Assembly (NCBI GenBank): GCA_030440445.1
Contig: CP098528.1
Span: 2,108,001-2,172,000, forward strand
Origin: Halomonas sp. KG2
GTDB taxonomy: Bacteria > Pseudomonadota > Gammaproteobacteria > Pseudomonadales > Halomonadaceae
Length of the DNA: 64,000 bases
Direction of reading: 5' to 3'
The notes under the pieces were generated by a model. That model was not told the origin of the DNA. It made no database searches and was given only the letters and a program-made list of their open reading frames with translations. The position numbers were made by a program, and so were the translations under genes. Shown one piece after another: positions 1 through 8,660 of the stretch (position 1 is its first letter; each line of letters starts with the position of its first letter).

Positions 1-584
1 ATTCCCGGAGCGTCAAGACGTTTGCGAATTAATTTCTCACTATCCTGAAACCGAGCATCTGAACGAATAGCATCCAGTGCATCAAGCACATCACTCAAAG
101 CAATCTGATTGTTGAGATTGGCTTTCAGAAAGGCCTCGGTCTTCAGACCAGCTATTACGAGTGCTACGGCTAGACGTGGAAAGTCGAAAGGAGTCCAATC
201 GAGGATTAGAACGCTGATACCTTGCTGTGCGCCATCGGTACGCAAGTCATCCGCTAGCTGGCTAGGTACTTCGCAGGTTGCCCCTAGCACCCAAACGAAG
301 TCTGCGTGATCGTTGTGGCGAACAAAATCAGGTATCTTTGAGATCACTTCTGAACGTCCTAGAGTGCCATTGTAGCGCTTTGCCTCGAAGGCAACTTTAC
401 CTTCAAAAGATGCCTTGCCGTCTACTCCACGCTGGTAGCCACTGCTCGCAAGCCGAAAGGGGATGCCAGTTATTCCGTCAAGCGCTTCGCCAATAAGCCC
501 TTCAAAGCCATCTTCTCCCGTTGGCTTCAGACTCAGTAGAGCTTTCCTCAGGTTTTCGATATGGGTTATCAATGGTTCGGTCAT
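1..584 (-). CDS. Partial PD-(D/E)XK nuclease-like protein (C-terminus outside window)
   Basis: This minus-strand reading frame is open from an ATG at 584 to the window edge, giving 194 residues without a stop. It starts MTEPLITHIENL and contains a stretch resembling the PD-(D/E)XK nuclease fold: Glu28, Asp55 in a GVDGK context, then Glu67-Ala-Lys69 (EAK) at the end of a predicted strand. That spacing matches the Mrr/restriction-endonuclease-like core. The rest (about residues 75-194) is helical, with no recognised motif. A nuclease at the edge of a defence island is plausible as part of a larger effector, perhaps with an NTPase domain beyond the window, but that is inference. A tiny reading frame (585-710) ends directly before this ATG, suggesting coupled translation. 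Confidence 0.6.
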   Translation of the reverse strand, partial: MTEPLITHIENLRKALLSLKPTGEDGFEGLIGEALDGITGIPFRLASSGYQRGVDGKASFEGKVAFEAKRYNGTLGRSEVISKIPDFVRHNDHADFVWVLGATCEVPSQLADDLRTDGAQQGISVLILDWTPFDFPRLAVALVIAGLKTEAFLKANLNNQIALSDVLDALDAIRSDARFQDSEKLIRKRLDAPG

Positions 585-710
585 TCAGGGTCTCATATCT
601 ACCTGTTCAAAATCGATGAAAGCACATGCTGCTTTTTCTTGCATGGCCGCTTTTGGGTCGTCAGCTGTCATGGATCGCACGTTAAATGGCTTCCTTTGGC
701 TGCACTCCAC
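585..710 (-). CDS. Possible 41-residue small ORF abutting the nuclease-like gene
   Basis: From a GTG at 710 the frame reads VECSQRKPFN and ends in a TGA at 587-585, immediately next to the ATG of the downstream nuclease-like gene; an in-frame ATG at 671 is an alternative start. A stop (TAG) lies only three codons upstream of the residues KTRFVS, so it cannot be much longer. The zero-base junction is the main argument that it is real; the product is not recognised. It could equally be the decayed tail of an older gene. Confidence 0.3.
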   Translation of the reverse strand: MECSQRKPFNVRSMTADDPKAAMQEKAACAFIDFEQVDMRP

Positions 711-755
711 GGAAACAAAACGGGTTTTCTAGCCCCCGTCGGGGTCGGATTCGGG

Positions 756-1040
756 TCAGGTGTAAACCCCATGCTCTATCCTGGCTATCAGGTCTAGCAC
801 CTGCTGAGGGTTTTCTTGCATGACATCGGCGGGGCGCTTCCACCCAAGCCCTATAGCCTCATGATGTAACCAGCGGTCTGCCTCTGTTCGATCACCCTCA
901 AACAGCTTGATTGCCATACGCCAGACTTCGATTGCGATTTGTTCTTCCGTTTCATCAGTGCCGAGCATAGACCAACCCTCTTTTTCTGCAGCTGGCTCCA
1001 GCGTGGTTTTGCTTGAGGATGCTTCCCCGTAGCCGATCAT
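756..1040 (-). CDS. MbcA/ParS/Xre-type antitoxin-like protein (DUF2384-like C-terminus)
   Basis: This encodes 94 residues. The C-terminal half (about residues 38-94) follows the MbcA/ParS/Xre toxin-binding pattern: a helix with A-x-x-LFEGD, then A-x-RWLHH, then a G-W-K-R-P-A-D-V-M segment and a closing ARIEHG motif. In the family this domain binds RES- or other ADP-ribosyl-type toxins and often follows an N-terminal HTH. Here the N-terminus is short and I see no HTH, so it is either an orphan toxin-binding module or a truncated antitoxin. No RES toxin gene is adjacent; the next gene downstream on the same strand is the nuclease-like one. A later start at Met25 is possible. Confidence 0.55.
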   Translation of the reverse strand: MIGYGEASSSKTTLEPAAEKEGWSMLGTDETEEQIAIEVWRMAIKLFEGDRTEADRWLHHEAIGLGWKRPADVMQENPQQVLDLIARIEHGVYT

Positions 1041-1185
1041 GCGGCTTATAGCGTCGATTGGTCATCGCAGCCTCCATCAGGTAACCGAAAACGGACTTCT
1101 TCCTATATATAGTAAGGTTTACGCGCTTTCTTTGCCTAAAACCAGCCTCGCAGATCGTCCCAGCGGTCTAGTCACTTGATGTACA

Positions 1186-1706
1186 GTGATGGTTTCTCGC
1201 TCGTTTGGTCGGCTTACTAACAACCCGCATGACCACCGCGAGGCACTTCGCCAGCATGCTGCCAGAGCGGGTGAAAAATTACGTAAACAGGGAAGTGTCT
1301 CCAGTGCGGTGATGGTATTCGTGCGCACCAATTCGTTTCGACAAGATTTGCCGCAGTACAGTAATCGGGTGGTAGTGACATTAGATCCACCGACGGATGA
1401 TAGCCGCGAGTCGATTCACGCAGTCATTCAAGGGCTACGACAGCTATGGCGTAAGGGGTTCGCTGTGATGCCGCTCGACCTTTCTCCCAAAGCCAACTGA
1501 CACTAATGAAAACACCGAAAACTACAGCCGTAGCTAAACGCAGCGAGTGGCTAATGGCCACTGTAGATCAACTCAATCGCGAATTAGGCAGAGGGACGAT
1601 ACAGCTCGGATTACCCCCTGCAGGTAACGCCTGGGCATTACGCGTTAAACATCGCACCCCACGGTACACCACGCGTTGGGATGAGTCGGTGAACGTTAAG
1701 CTTTAA
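1186..1706 (+). pseudogene. Remnant of umuC (Y-family DNA polymerase V subunit), C-terminal part only
   Basis: Two adjacent reading frames together resemble the C-terminal third of UmuC. The first (1186-1500) begins VSRSFGR and continues with the little-finger segment AARAGEKLRKQG, then PQYSN and LDPPTDDSRE. The second (1506-1706), in a different frame, has the UmuC tail: NRELGRGTIQ followed by KHRTPRYTTRWDE. The N-terminal catalytic palm domain is absent upstream, and a stop plus a frame change separate the two pieces, so no functional polymerase can be made. No umuD partner is present. It is probably debris from an earlier mobile element carrying an error-prone polymerase operon. Confidence 0.8.
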
Positions 1707-1817
1707 TTTAAGCGACAAGGCTTCTAATGAAAAAAGCTCAGAATAATAAGCATATCTAATAATCTGGTGCTAAGGTGGTTTAGAAAATAGCCGTGCGTAA
1801 TCTATATGGAGAGCAGG

Positions 1818-2471
1818 ATGCCATCAGCCCAGCCATTGAACGAGGAGCTTTTAGAACGCATATTTGCATACCGTGCGTTTGATCTGCGTGATCACTTCCC
1901 ACAACCGTTGGAAACGTTTCGGCAGGCACTTGAGTGCTTACAAAGCGATGAATCTTACTTGCCGGACATGAGCGGTGAGATTGTGGCTTATCTTCGGGAT
2001 GGCCGCGCACTGCCTATACCCGAATATTTTTTCATCCTTCAGGTCGGTAACAGTAGCGCTGTGGTGCCGCCGCAAGAAAATGATTATGTCTGCGCAGCTG
2101 TTGAAACCTGGTTACGAGAAGAGTTGTTGAAGACATCGACAGTTTTAGAGAAAGCATCAACGGTCAGGCCTGCTCGGCTCAACATACTGCTTGACCAATG
2201 CGACCCACATGCCCCAGAACCTGATGATATACAGGCATGGCAGCACATGGGGAATGTGGGCAGAGAAATCATCGACTCACCCAGCAGAGAAGATATTTGG
2301 GAAGTAGCAGTGCAGGTAATGGGGGAAGTACATGCAAGGCGTTGGATGAAAACAACGCACCCCCTTCTTGACTGTAAAAGCCCCAATTTATGCATTGTGA
2401 CAGATCCGGCAAGGGTTTATGGGCTTGTGTTACAAATGAGTACAGGGGCGCATGCTCCGCACGGCGAATAA
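1818..2471 (+). CDS. Unknown protein with MbcA/ParS/Xre-like C-terminal region
   Basis: This encodes about 217 residues. I prefer the ATG at 1818 to the one at 1806 because a GGAG ribosome-binding site at 1808-1811 sits six bases before it. The N-terminal two thirds, including a run of acidic helices and the segment PDDIQAWQHMG, are not recognised. The last 60 residues (IWEVAVQVMG, then ARRWMKTTHPLL, then a SPN segment and VLQMSTG) have the spacing of the MbcA/ParS/Xre toxin-binding domain, weaker than in the genes at 756, 11660 and 11940. It stands alone downstream of the umuC remnant. A GTTAGGC core-like site at 2482-2488 follows it. Confidence 0.5.
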   Translation: MPSAQPLNEELLERIFAYRAFDLRDHFPQPLETFRQALECLQSDESYLPDMSGEIVAYLRDGRALPIPEYFFILQVGNSSAVVPPQENDYVCAAVETWLREELLKTSTVLEKASTVRPARLNILLDQCDPHAPEPDDIQAWQHMGNVGREIIDSPSREDIWEVAVQVMGEVHARRWMKTTHPLLDCKSPNLCIVTDPARVYGLVLQMSTGAHAPHGE

Positions 2472-2504
2472 ATGCTTCACTGTTAGGCTCCTGGAGTAAG
2501 AAAT

Positions 2505-3173
2505 TTGGACGAAGTATTTGGTAAAAACGCTATCCTTCTATTGGGCGCAATGTTTGCTGCACTTATAGCGGGCTATTTTGCGTTTACAAACCTGGTGGCC
2601 TCTAAAGAAAATAAAGTTTCAGAATTTAGGCAGGATTGGATAAATTCCCTCAGAAACTCAGTCGCCCGCTACATTTCGTCATTAACGTACCTGTCGACCT
2701 TGTACATACATTACTCTGCGCGTCCAGAAGAAAAGCGCGACAAGTTTGAGATGGCCAGGGATGTTGAAGAAATATATGCAAAAGTGAACGAATCGTACAA
2801 CGACATAATTTTCCGAATAAACGATCGAGAGAAGAGGAAAAAAGGAAAGGAGTTGAATGATGCTTTCTTAGATGCCCTGTATAAGACTAGGAAGCACTAC
2901 CAAAAAAATGAACTGGCAGAGGCCCGATCCGCCTGTGAGCCCTTGCGAGAAGCGAGTAAGCCGCTACTAAAATATGAATGGAAGAGAGTTAAGGCCGGAG
3001 AGCTCAATTATAGGATTTCCAAGTACTTTGCAATATTTGTTCTAGTGTGTGGGCTTATTGCCGCGTTCGTTAATGCTTCCTATATTTTGGGTGCAGGCAA
3101 TGAAAGTACTACAACTGCCGAAGCTAAGCCTAACCAATCAATGCAGCTGACCGCTGACGTGTCGGTTGATTGA
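2505..3173 (+). CDS. Unknown membrane protein with two terminal TM helices, inside a cassette-like unit
   Basis: This encodes 222 residues from a TTG start preceded by CTGGAG. There is a clear N-terminal hydrophobic helix (about residues 8-30) and a second near the C-terminus (about 172-197), enclosing a charged, lysine/glutamate-rich helical region likely to form a coiled coil in the cytoplasm. I do not recognise a catalytic motif. The gene fills the space between a GTTAGGC core-like site (2482) and an attC-like hairpin (3128-3183) whose left half encodes the last residues (PNQSMQLTAD). This is how a mobile integron gene cassette is built. The AT-richer base use than in core genes fits acquisition. 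Confidence 0.6.
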   Translation: MDEVFGKNAILLLGAMFAALIAGYFAFTNLVASKENKVSEFRQDWINSLRNSVARYISSLTYLSTLYIHYSARPEEKRDKFEMARDVEEIYAKVNESYNDIIFRINDREKRKKGKELNDAFLDALYKTRKHYQKNELAEARSACEPLREASKPLLKYEWKRVKAGELNYRISKYFAIFVLVCGLIAAFVNASYILGAGNESTTTAEAKPNQSMQLTADVSVD

Positions 3174-3183
3174 GGCGTTAATC
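3128..3183 (+). repeat. attC-like imperfect palindrome closing a gene-cassette-like unit
   Basis: GCCTAAC at 3128-3134 is followed by CAATCAA, a short central region, then TTGATTG and GGCGTTA ending near 3183. CAATCAA and TTGATTG are exact reverse complements. This matches the general attC layout (RYYYAAC ... GTTRRRY with an imperfect inner stem). The right core (GTTAATC) deviates from consensus by one base. The hairpin overlaps the 3' end of the preceding ORF, as in many cassettes. No integrase gene is visible in the window. Confidence 0.45.
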
Positions 3184-3509
3184 AATGTTGACTAAAAAAC
3201 CGCTCTTGGCCGAATGCAGAGCCTCAAACTATTCTGGTGGCGAGACGACAGATAACTACCCAAAGCTGACTTCGCATATACAAACATACGTCACAGGCAG
3301 GGTGCTTGAACGTCTACTTACTGCGCTCAAAAACAAGTGGGCGACTCAGTATAATTGCACCGCAAGTTCCGCCTTGAACACATCCTACTGATGGCTGCTG
3401 CAACTCATCAGAAACTCCATTTGATTATTTATAAGGAATATCAATACCGCTGCGTAACGCTTGTTTCCGTATAAAAATTATTCAAGGGAATGGGAGCTTT
3501 CAGAAAACC
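3184..3509. other. Intergenic stretch before the Gabija-like operon
   Basis: No convincing gene is seen; a 68-codon frame at 3185-3391 has no ribosome-binding site or recognisable content. A 14-base motif ACCGCTCTTGGCCG at 3199-3212 recurs at 36836-36849, in both cases just after an attC-like hairpin. The last 100 bases are AT-rich and presumably carry the promoter of the nuclease-helicase pair; GGGAG at about 3490 is the likely ribosome-binding site, 13 bases before the ATG. Confidence 0.5.
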
Positions 3510-5648
3510 ATGCATATTTCAAAGCTAACATTGGTCAACTATCGAAATTTTAAGAACACCACGTTAAGCTTTAAGCGAGGTGTCAACACGATTATTGGCG
3601 AAAATGGTTCTGGTAAATCGAATATCCTCCGCGCGATACGTCTCCTGCTAGATGACAATATGGTGCGAGCTGCCCATCATCTGGATGATTCGGATTTCTG
3701 TCGTTCACTAGAAAGGTGGCAAGGCCATTGGATTATCATTAGTGTGGAATTCGATGAGATCAGCTCTGACGAAGCCGTGCAGGCGCTATTTCTTCAGACC
3801 ACCGCCATGCTGGAAGATGGGCCGCTCTCAAGGGCGACTTATAACCTTATCTTTCGTCCTAAAAAGGAAATTCGTCTCAAGCTAGCTAAGCTCGGGGACT
3901 TCGACGTTGATGAACTAGAGGAAATTCGAGACGCGATCACAATCGATGACTACGAAACCATATTTACAGGAAGAAGTAGCGCTGATTTTTCTGACGAGTC
4001 GGTATACGAATCGATCGTTGGTGATTTCGATATGTGCTGTTTCAGTTCTGAGACGGAATTTCCGGAGATCGGATCTAGAGTGCCGGGATTTCTTTCAGTT
4101 ACAAAAGAGGTTTCTCTTACGTTTATCCAGGCTTTGCGAGATGTTGTAGCTGAGTTTCATAATAACCGCACGAACCCGCTACTGACGCTTCTGAAGAGTA
4201 AAAGCGGGGATATCGATGCAGGATCAATGCTGCCCATCGCTGAGATGGTTCGCGACTTGAATACCTCCATTGAAAGCCTTGATGATGTACAGTCGGTTCG
4301 CCAGCATATCCGTGAGACGATAAAAGATGCTGCTGGTGAAACCTACTCCCCGGCTTCGCTTTCTATCAAGTCTGACCTGCCAAACGAGGCGGAAAAACTG
4401 TTTCAATCCCTACGCCTGTTTGTGGGGGAGTCTGATGATGGGTATGAGGGTACGATACATGAACTTAGCTTGGGCGGGGCAAACCTGATTTACCTGACGC
4501 TTAAACTCCTTGAATTTAAATATCAGCGTGAAAAGCTCGCTATTGCCAACTTCCTCCTAATCGAAGAACCAGAAGCTCATATCCACAACCATATTCAGAA
4601 AACCTTGTTCGATCGCATTTCTTATAACGATGCGCAGATCATCTATACGACACATTCAACCCAGATCTCCGAGGTTAGTAATGTAAGCAATGTTAATATC
4701 TTGGGTCGTCAAGGCTCTTTCTGCGAAGCCTACCAACCGGCTACAGGGCTTGATGCCTCACAAGTCGTGAGCATTCAACGCTACCTTGACGCGGTGCGTA
4801 GCAACCTTCTTTTCGCTAAGAGCGTATTGCTGGTTGAAGGTGATGCCGAAGAGATACTTGTCCCAGTCCTCGTAAAGAAAGTCCTGGGACTGAGCGTCGA
4901 TGAACTGGGCATCAGTGTCATCAACATTCGTAGCACGGGTTTCAAAAATGTCGCCATTTTATTTCATGACATGCGTATCCGTAAGCGCTGTGCCATAGTC
5001 ACCGACCTTGATACGATCTTCTTCGGTGTAGAGCCAGATTCAAATGATTCGTCCTCCATGGCAGCGAGGAAGCTCAGGGCGATCGGCTCTCAGGAATCTG
5101 GCGCCGTTCGCAAAATCAATCTCGATAAATTTGTAGCCGGAAATCCTTGGCTAGATACCTTCTACGCAACGCATACGTTTGAAGTTGATTTCGTCGCTGC
5201 AAATAACCAAGAGGCACTCGTTAGAACTATCCATAAGGTGTATAAGTCCCCTCAGACTATTGCTGAAGCGCTTGAGCAGCTCCACTCAGGTGAACTACAC
5301 CAGGAAGGCTACCGGACGCTCTTGATGGCCGAACAAGAAGGAAAAGGCTGGTTTGCGATCCTGCTCGCCAATGAACTCGATCACCAGGTTGTGATACCTG
5401 CCTACATCAGGAAAGCGATCCTGTTCGCACATAGTCACTTCTCCCGTCCGCTGATTGCCAGGATTCTTCAGTATCGTGCCACCTGCCTATTCCATGCCGA
5501 TCCTTCAGCACATACGCGTTTAGCCATCTTCGAAGATAAGCTCAACCGCTTTCGGCAGGGAGAAATCACACTGCCAGAGATTAGAGCAGCATTCGCCTTA
5601 GCAGTACCTTACGATGCCATCGACCCATTCTTAGCGGAGATGATCTGA
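3510..5648 (+). CDS. OLD-family ATPase/TOPRIM nuclease, GajA-like (Gabija-type defence)
   Basis: This encodes 712 residues. The N-terminal half is an SMC/ABC-type ATPase: Walker A GENGSGKS at 30-37, signature-like ELSLGGAN at 318-325, Walker B FLLIEEPEAH at 348-357 and the H-loop THST near 381. The C-terminal half is a TOPRIM nuclease with VEGD at 442-445 and the DLD acidic pair at 499-501. This is the OLD/GajA architecture. In Gabija, GajA is a nucleotide-regulated DNA-nicking enzyme that assembles with the GajB helicase and stops phage. The gene overlaps the next by one base (TGATG), indicating translational coupling. The protein is longer than the GajA I recall (under 600 residues), so it may be a divergent subtype or another class 2 OLD-helicase system. 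Confidence 0.8.
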   Translation: MHISKLTLVNYRNFKNTTLSFKRGVNTIIGENGSGKSNILRAIRLLLDDNMVRAAHHLDDSDFCRSLERWQGHWIIISVEFDEISSDEAVQALFLQTTAMLEDGPLSRATYNLIFRPKKEIRLKLAKLGDFDVDELEEIRDAITIDDYETIFTGRSSADFSDESVYESIVGDFDMCCFSSETEFPEIGSRVPGFLSVTKEVSLTFIQALRDVVAEFHNNRTNPLLTLLKSKSGDIDAGSMLPIAEMVRDLNTSIESLDDVQSVRQHIRETIKDAAGETYSPASLSIKSDLPNEAEKLFQSLRLFVGESDDGYEGTIHELSLGGANLIYLTLKLLEFKYQREKLAIANFLLIEEPEAHIHNHIQKTLFDRISYNDAQIIYTTHSTQISEVSNVSNVNILGRQGSFCEAYQPATGLDASQVVSIQRYLDAVRSNLLFAKSVLLVEGDAEEILVPVLVKKVLGLSVDELGISVINIRSTGFKNVAILFHDMRIRKRCAIVTDLDTIFFGVEPDSNDSSSMAARKLRAIGSQESGAVRKINLDKFVAGNPWLDTFYATHTFEVDFVAANNQEALVRTIHKVYKSPQTIAEALEQLHSGELHQEGYRTLLMAEQEGKGWFAILLANELDHQVVIPAYIRKAILFAHSHFSRPLIARILQYRATCLFHADPSAHTRLAIFEDKLNRFRQGEITLPEIRAAFALAVPYDAIDPFLAEMI

Positions 5649-7429
5649 TGTTTGTTTGGGAAGAGGGCGAGCTTAACTCGGAACAAACAGCCGCAATAAA
5701 AGAGTCATCGAGCGTCTTCCTAATTGCGTGTCCCGGAAGTGGAAAGACGCGCGCACTCACGTACAAAATCGCTTATGAACTTTCCCGCCAAACGGACAAG
5801 CGGATCGTCGTTGCGATCACTTATACGCATCGCGCTGCCGACGAGATACAAGAGCGTATTGAAGACATGGGAGTTGATACGTCTGACCTGTGGATCGGAA
5901 CTATCCATTCCTTTTGTCTCGAGTGGGTTATCAAACCCTACGGTATCTACCAGCCTGAGCTTGCGCGTGGGTACCGCATACTTGATAAGCATGATCGCGA
6001 ACTCATGCTTAACCGGCTATGCGCCTCTTATTCGGGGGTGACCCATTGGGATTGCGATTACTACTTCAGTGAAGCTGGATACCACCTTGGATGTGCCGAT
6101 GCTAGGAAGCATGAGGCGCTACACAAAATCCTAGGTGAGTATTTCCACGAGCTTTCAGAGAAGCGGCAGATAGATTTTGAACTCATTCTTTGGTTTGCGC
6201 ATACGCTCATGCGTGATCAGAAACATATCGCGCCGCTGCTCTCAAATGTATTTTCCCATATCTTCGTGGATGAGTACCAAGACACGAAGCAGATTCAATA
6301 CAGCCTTTTAACCGCTATTCTACGCGCAGGTGCTGGGCGAACGAAGACTTTCATTGTCGGCGATCCGAACCAGGAAATCTTTGGTTCACTCGGAGGTTAT
6401 GCGATTTCAGTGGCCGACTTCCGAGCACAGGCGGGAATCCCGATCAAAGAAATGGCTCTCAGTCGAAATTATCGCTCGAGCGAAAGAATCATCAGCCACT
6501 TTTCAAACTTCAACGTGCATGCGACTAGCATTCAAGGTGTGGGGACAAACGCAACGTTTCCAAGTGTAATTTCTTACAATCAGCACATAGCTCATACTGA
6601 TCTACATGATGAGTTGGTTAGGCTGATCCAAGTGAGCCTCTCCGCAGGGCACGCACCCGCGGAGATATGCGTAGTCGCTCCGTGGTGGGTATTGCTGGCG
6701 TCAACTACGCGCAAATTAGTGGCAATGTTGCCAGATCAACAGTTCGACGGCCCGGGCCTAGTCCCTTTTAGTAATGACCTGGACAATTTCTGGTTCAAAC
6801 TATCGAAAATCCTGCTGACACAGTCTTCGCCACACATGCTTGTTCGACGCATGCGTTGGGCTAGAGATGTAATCAACGACCTCAATGATTTTGGCTTCAA
6901 CACGTCAAGTCTGACACAGCGATTGCTATTGAGAGAGTGCAATGCACTCTCGATTGGCGAGACGGATGGACTTGACTACCTTGATCAAGCCTTTACCCAG
7001 CTGTTTGAGCGGCTCGACATAGTTTTAGATAGCTTTCCCCCGCTCGTGGAACATCGTGAGGCATTCTTTCGCAGTTCAAATGTAAGAATTGAAAGGCTTA
7101 AGAAGGATGGGGCTAGTTATATCACTGATATATCTTTCTTCCGGAAAGTATTCCGTGAACGAACTGGTGTCACTGTTTCGACCATACACGGGGTCAAGGG
7201 TGCTGAGTTCGACGTTGTCATCGCTTTTGGTCTTCTTGAGGGTATGGTCCCTCATTTTAATGAAGCTACTGGCCAAGTTGCTGCCAAGAAGCTACTTTAT
7301 GTAATAGGCTCCCGCGCACGCAAGCATCTTCACCTTATATCAGAGGTAGGTCGCCCCCGAGGGCGCTACGCGCATTATGTAGCAACTGAGGTTCTAGACT
7401 CATGCGCATTCAGTTATAACGAATGTTGA
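5648..7429 (+). CDS. UvrD-like SF1 helicase, GajB-like (Gabija-type defence)
   Basis: This encodes 593 residues. Superfamily 1A helicase motifs are complete: Q-motif LNSEQTAAI at 9-17, Walker A ACPGSGKT at 27-34, motif Ia with TYTHRAADEI, Walker B VDEYQD at 207-212, motif III GDPNQEIFG, motif IV RNYRSSE, motif V TIHGVKGAEF at 512-521 and motif VI near VIGSRARK. GajB-type helicases pair with OLD nucleases and are thought to sense DNA ends or replication intermediates and activate GajA. The start codon overlaps the stop of the upstream gene, so the two are made together. The next genes downstream are convergent, so this is the end of the operon. Confidence 0.8.
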   Translation: MFVWEEGELNSEQTAAIKESSSVFLIACPGSGKTRALTYKIAYELSRQTDKRIVVAITYTHRAADEIQERIEDMGVDTSDLWIGTIHSFCLEWVIKPYGIYQPELARGYRILDKHDRELMLNRLCASYSGVTHWDCDYYFSEAGYHLGCADARKHEALHKILGEYFHELSEKRQIDFELILWFAHTLMRDQKHIAPLLSNVFSHIFVDEYQDTKQIQYSLLTAILRAGAGRTKTFIVGDPNQEIFGSLGGYAISVADFRAQAGIPIKEMALSRNYRSSERIISHFSNFNVHATSIQGVGTNATFPSVISYNQHIAHTDLHDELVRLIQVSLSAGHAPAEICVVAPWWVLLASTTRKLVAMLPDQQFDGPGLVPFSNDLDNFWFKLSKILLTQSSPHMLVRRMRWARDVINDLNDFGFNTSSLTQRLLLRECNALSIGETDGLDYLDQAFTQLFERLDIVLDSFPPLVEHREAFFRSSNVRIERLKKDGASYITDISFFRKVFRERTGVTVSTIHGVKGAEFDVVIAFGLLEGMVPHFNEATGQVAAKKLLYVIGSRARKHLHLISEVGRPRGRYAHYVATEVLDSCAFSYNEC

Positions 7430-7952
7430 TAAGAAAGAGTCTCAAAATCATGGCTATTTCCGCTTGCAGAGTGTGGCACTGCCTGAGATGTAACAATGCA
7501 CTATAGCCTTTCGTACAGTTAAATTTTGTGTGCAAGGGTACTAAATTATCTAGGACGTACTTGGCCGCTGTTGGTTGGATGCGTCCCTTTGATGACAAAG
7601 TTTACTCTTAACTTAATGATCTCAGGCAATGGATGTGATGTAACTCAAACTAGCGAGGTTAATGAAATACCATCCGAGTCTGACAGTTCCTATCATCATC
7701 GGCAGCGTTCAGAATTCATCCAATACCTGATTCAAAAAACAAAAAAGCGCAAACCACGAGGGATAACGCTTCCAGTTTCAACCAGCGTTAGCCAGTGGAG
7801 ATCAGTTCCCGGTGGAGAATGGTGGCAGCACCAAGGCGAATTGGATGAATCGCGATGCTTGTGATGTAATTAGGTATAGACCCCAATTGCACGTTGTTTG
7901 ATTAAATATATCGCTTTAGCCAGCTATTTTAGATGATATTTAAAAGTAGAAG
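7430..7952. other. Intergenic stretch between convergent defence modules, with a weak ORF at 7526-7864
   Basis: The region separates the helicase gene from the convergent HNH gene. A 112-codon frame starts at a GTG (7526; an internal ATG lies further on) and encodes a hydrophilic product containing EFIQYLIQKTKKRK. It lacks a clear ribosome-binding site and I do not recognise it; it may be a decayed gene. No strong terminator is visible. Confidence 0.3.
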
Positions 7953-8660
7953 TTATATTTTAAAAATTTCGAACATTGCTCTATCGAGTCTTGCTTTTAT
8001 TTCATTAGCCAATTTTAACCGACGAGGGCTAATAAATTCCTGAGTAGGTTTGATAACTAACCTGTACATTCTGTTTTGAAGCTTTTGTATATCAAGAGCT
8101 GATTTGTGAATTCGATCATCTATATTGGGTAGCGAATCCAATTTCAATTCATTTATCATATTGTAAGCTTCTTGCTGTTTTGGAGCTCCTAGAATAGCTG
8201 AGTATATTGGGCCTGGCGCAATTTCAATATTTGAATCGTAGCTGTCAAAATAAGGGTGTGGCCAACGAAAATCACCAGCTGAAGGTAGTAAATGCTTGGC
8301 ATTTTGCATGTTTTTGTCGCCAAGCTCTTTTGTGGACTTCTCCATATTGCAGGGTTGGCATGCAATTACTAGATTGAGGGGGTGAAATGCCCATTTTCTA
8401 TAATAAGGTTTTGACTTATCTAAGAAATGCTCTATGGCCTCACCGATATTTCTTCTCTCAATGGAGATTGGCCGCCGGCAGTAGTAGCAAGTCTGTTTCT
8501 GTGAGTCTCTAATTGAATGACGAATTTTATCCCTGAGGGGTTTCAAAGCTTTGTCGCTCCATTCAATCTCCTTGTCTAAATATTTTTTTATTAAATGTTC
8601 ATATATTTTGTATCTAATGATTTTTGCATGATTTCTAGGCAATGGGTCTGGGCAAGTCAT
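7953..8660 (-). CDS. HNH endonuclease, PtuB-like (Septu-type defence)
   Basis: This encodes 235 residues. The zinc-finger-type HNH nuclease core is visible: CYYC at 58-61, the catalytic-type Glu77-His78 within IEHF, His93 and Asn96 in FHPLNL, then CQPCN at 101-105 and a following lysine. Septu consists of an ATPase (PtuA) and an HNH nuclease (PtuB); the complex degrades phage DNA or cellular targets after sensing infection. The gene lies directly downstream of the ATPase gene and overlaps it by 26 bases, so co-translation is likely. Base composition is visibly AT-rich compared with flanking genes, pointing to independent acquisition. Confidence 0.82.
   Translation of the reverse strand: MTCPDPLPRNHAKIIRYKIYEHLIKKYLDKEIEWSDKALKPLRDKIRHSIRDSQKQTCYYCRRPISIERRNIGEAIEHFLDKSKPYYRKWAFHPLNLVIACQPCNMEKSTKELGDKNMQNAKHLLPSAGDFRWPHPYFDSYDSNIEIAPGPIYSAILGAPKQQEAYNMINELKLDSLPNIDDRIHKSALDIQKLQNRMYRLVIKPTQEFISPRRLKLANEIKARLDRAMFEIFKI

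Noticed and set aside
3185..3391. 68-codon forward ORF downstream of the cassette-like unit
   Set aside because: No ribosome-binding site, no recognisable content, and composition typical of intergenic DNA.
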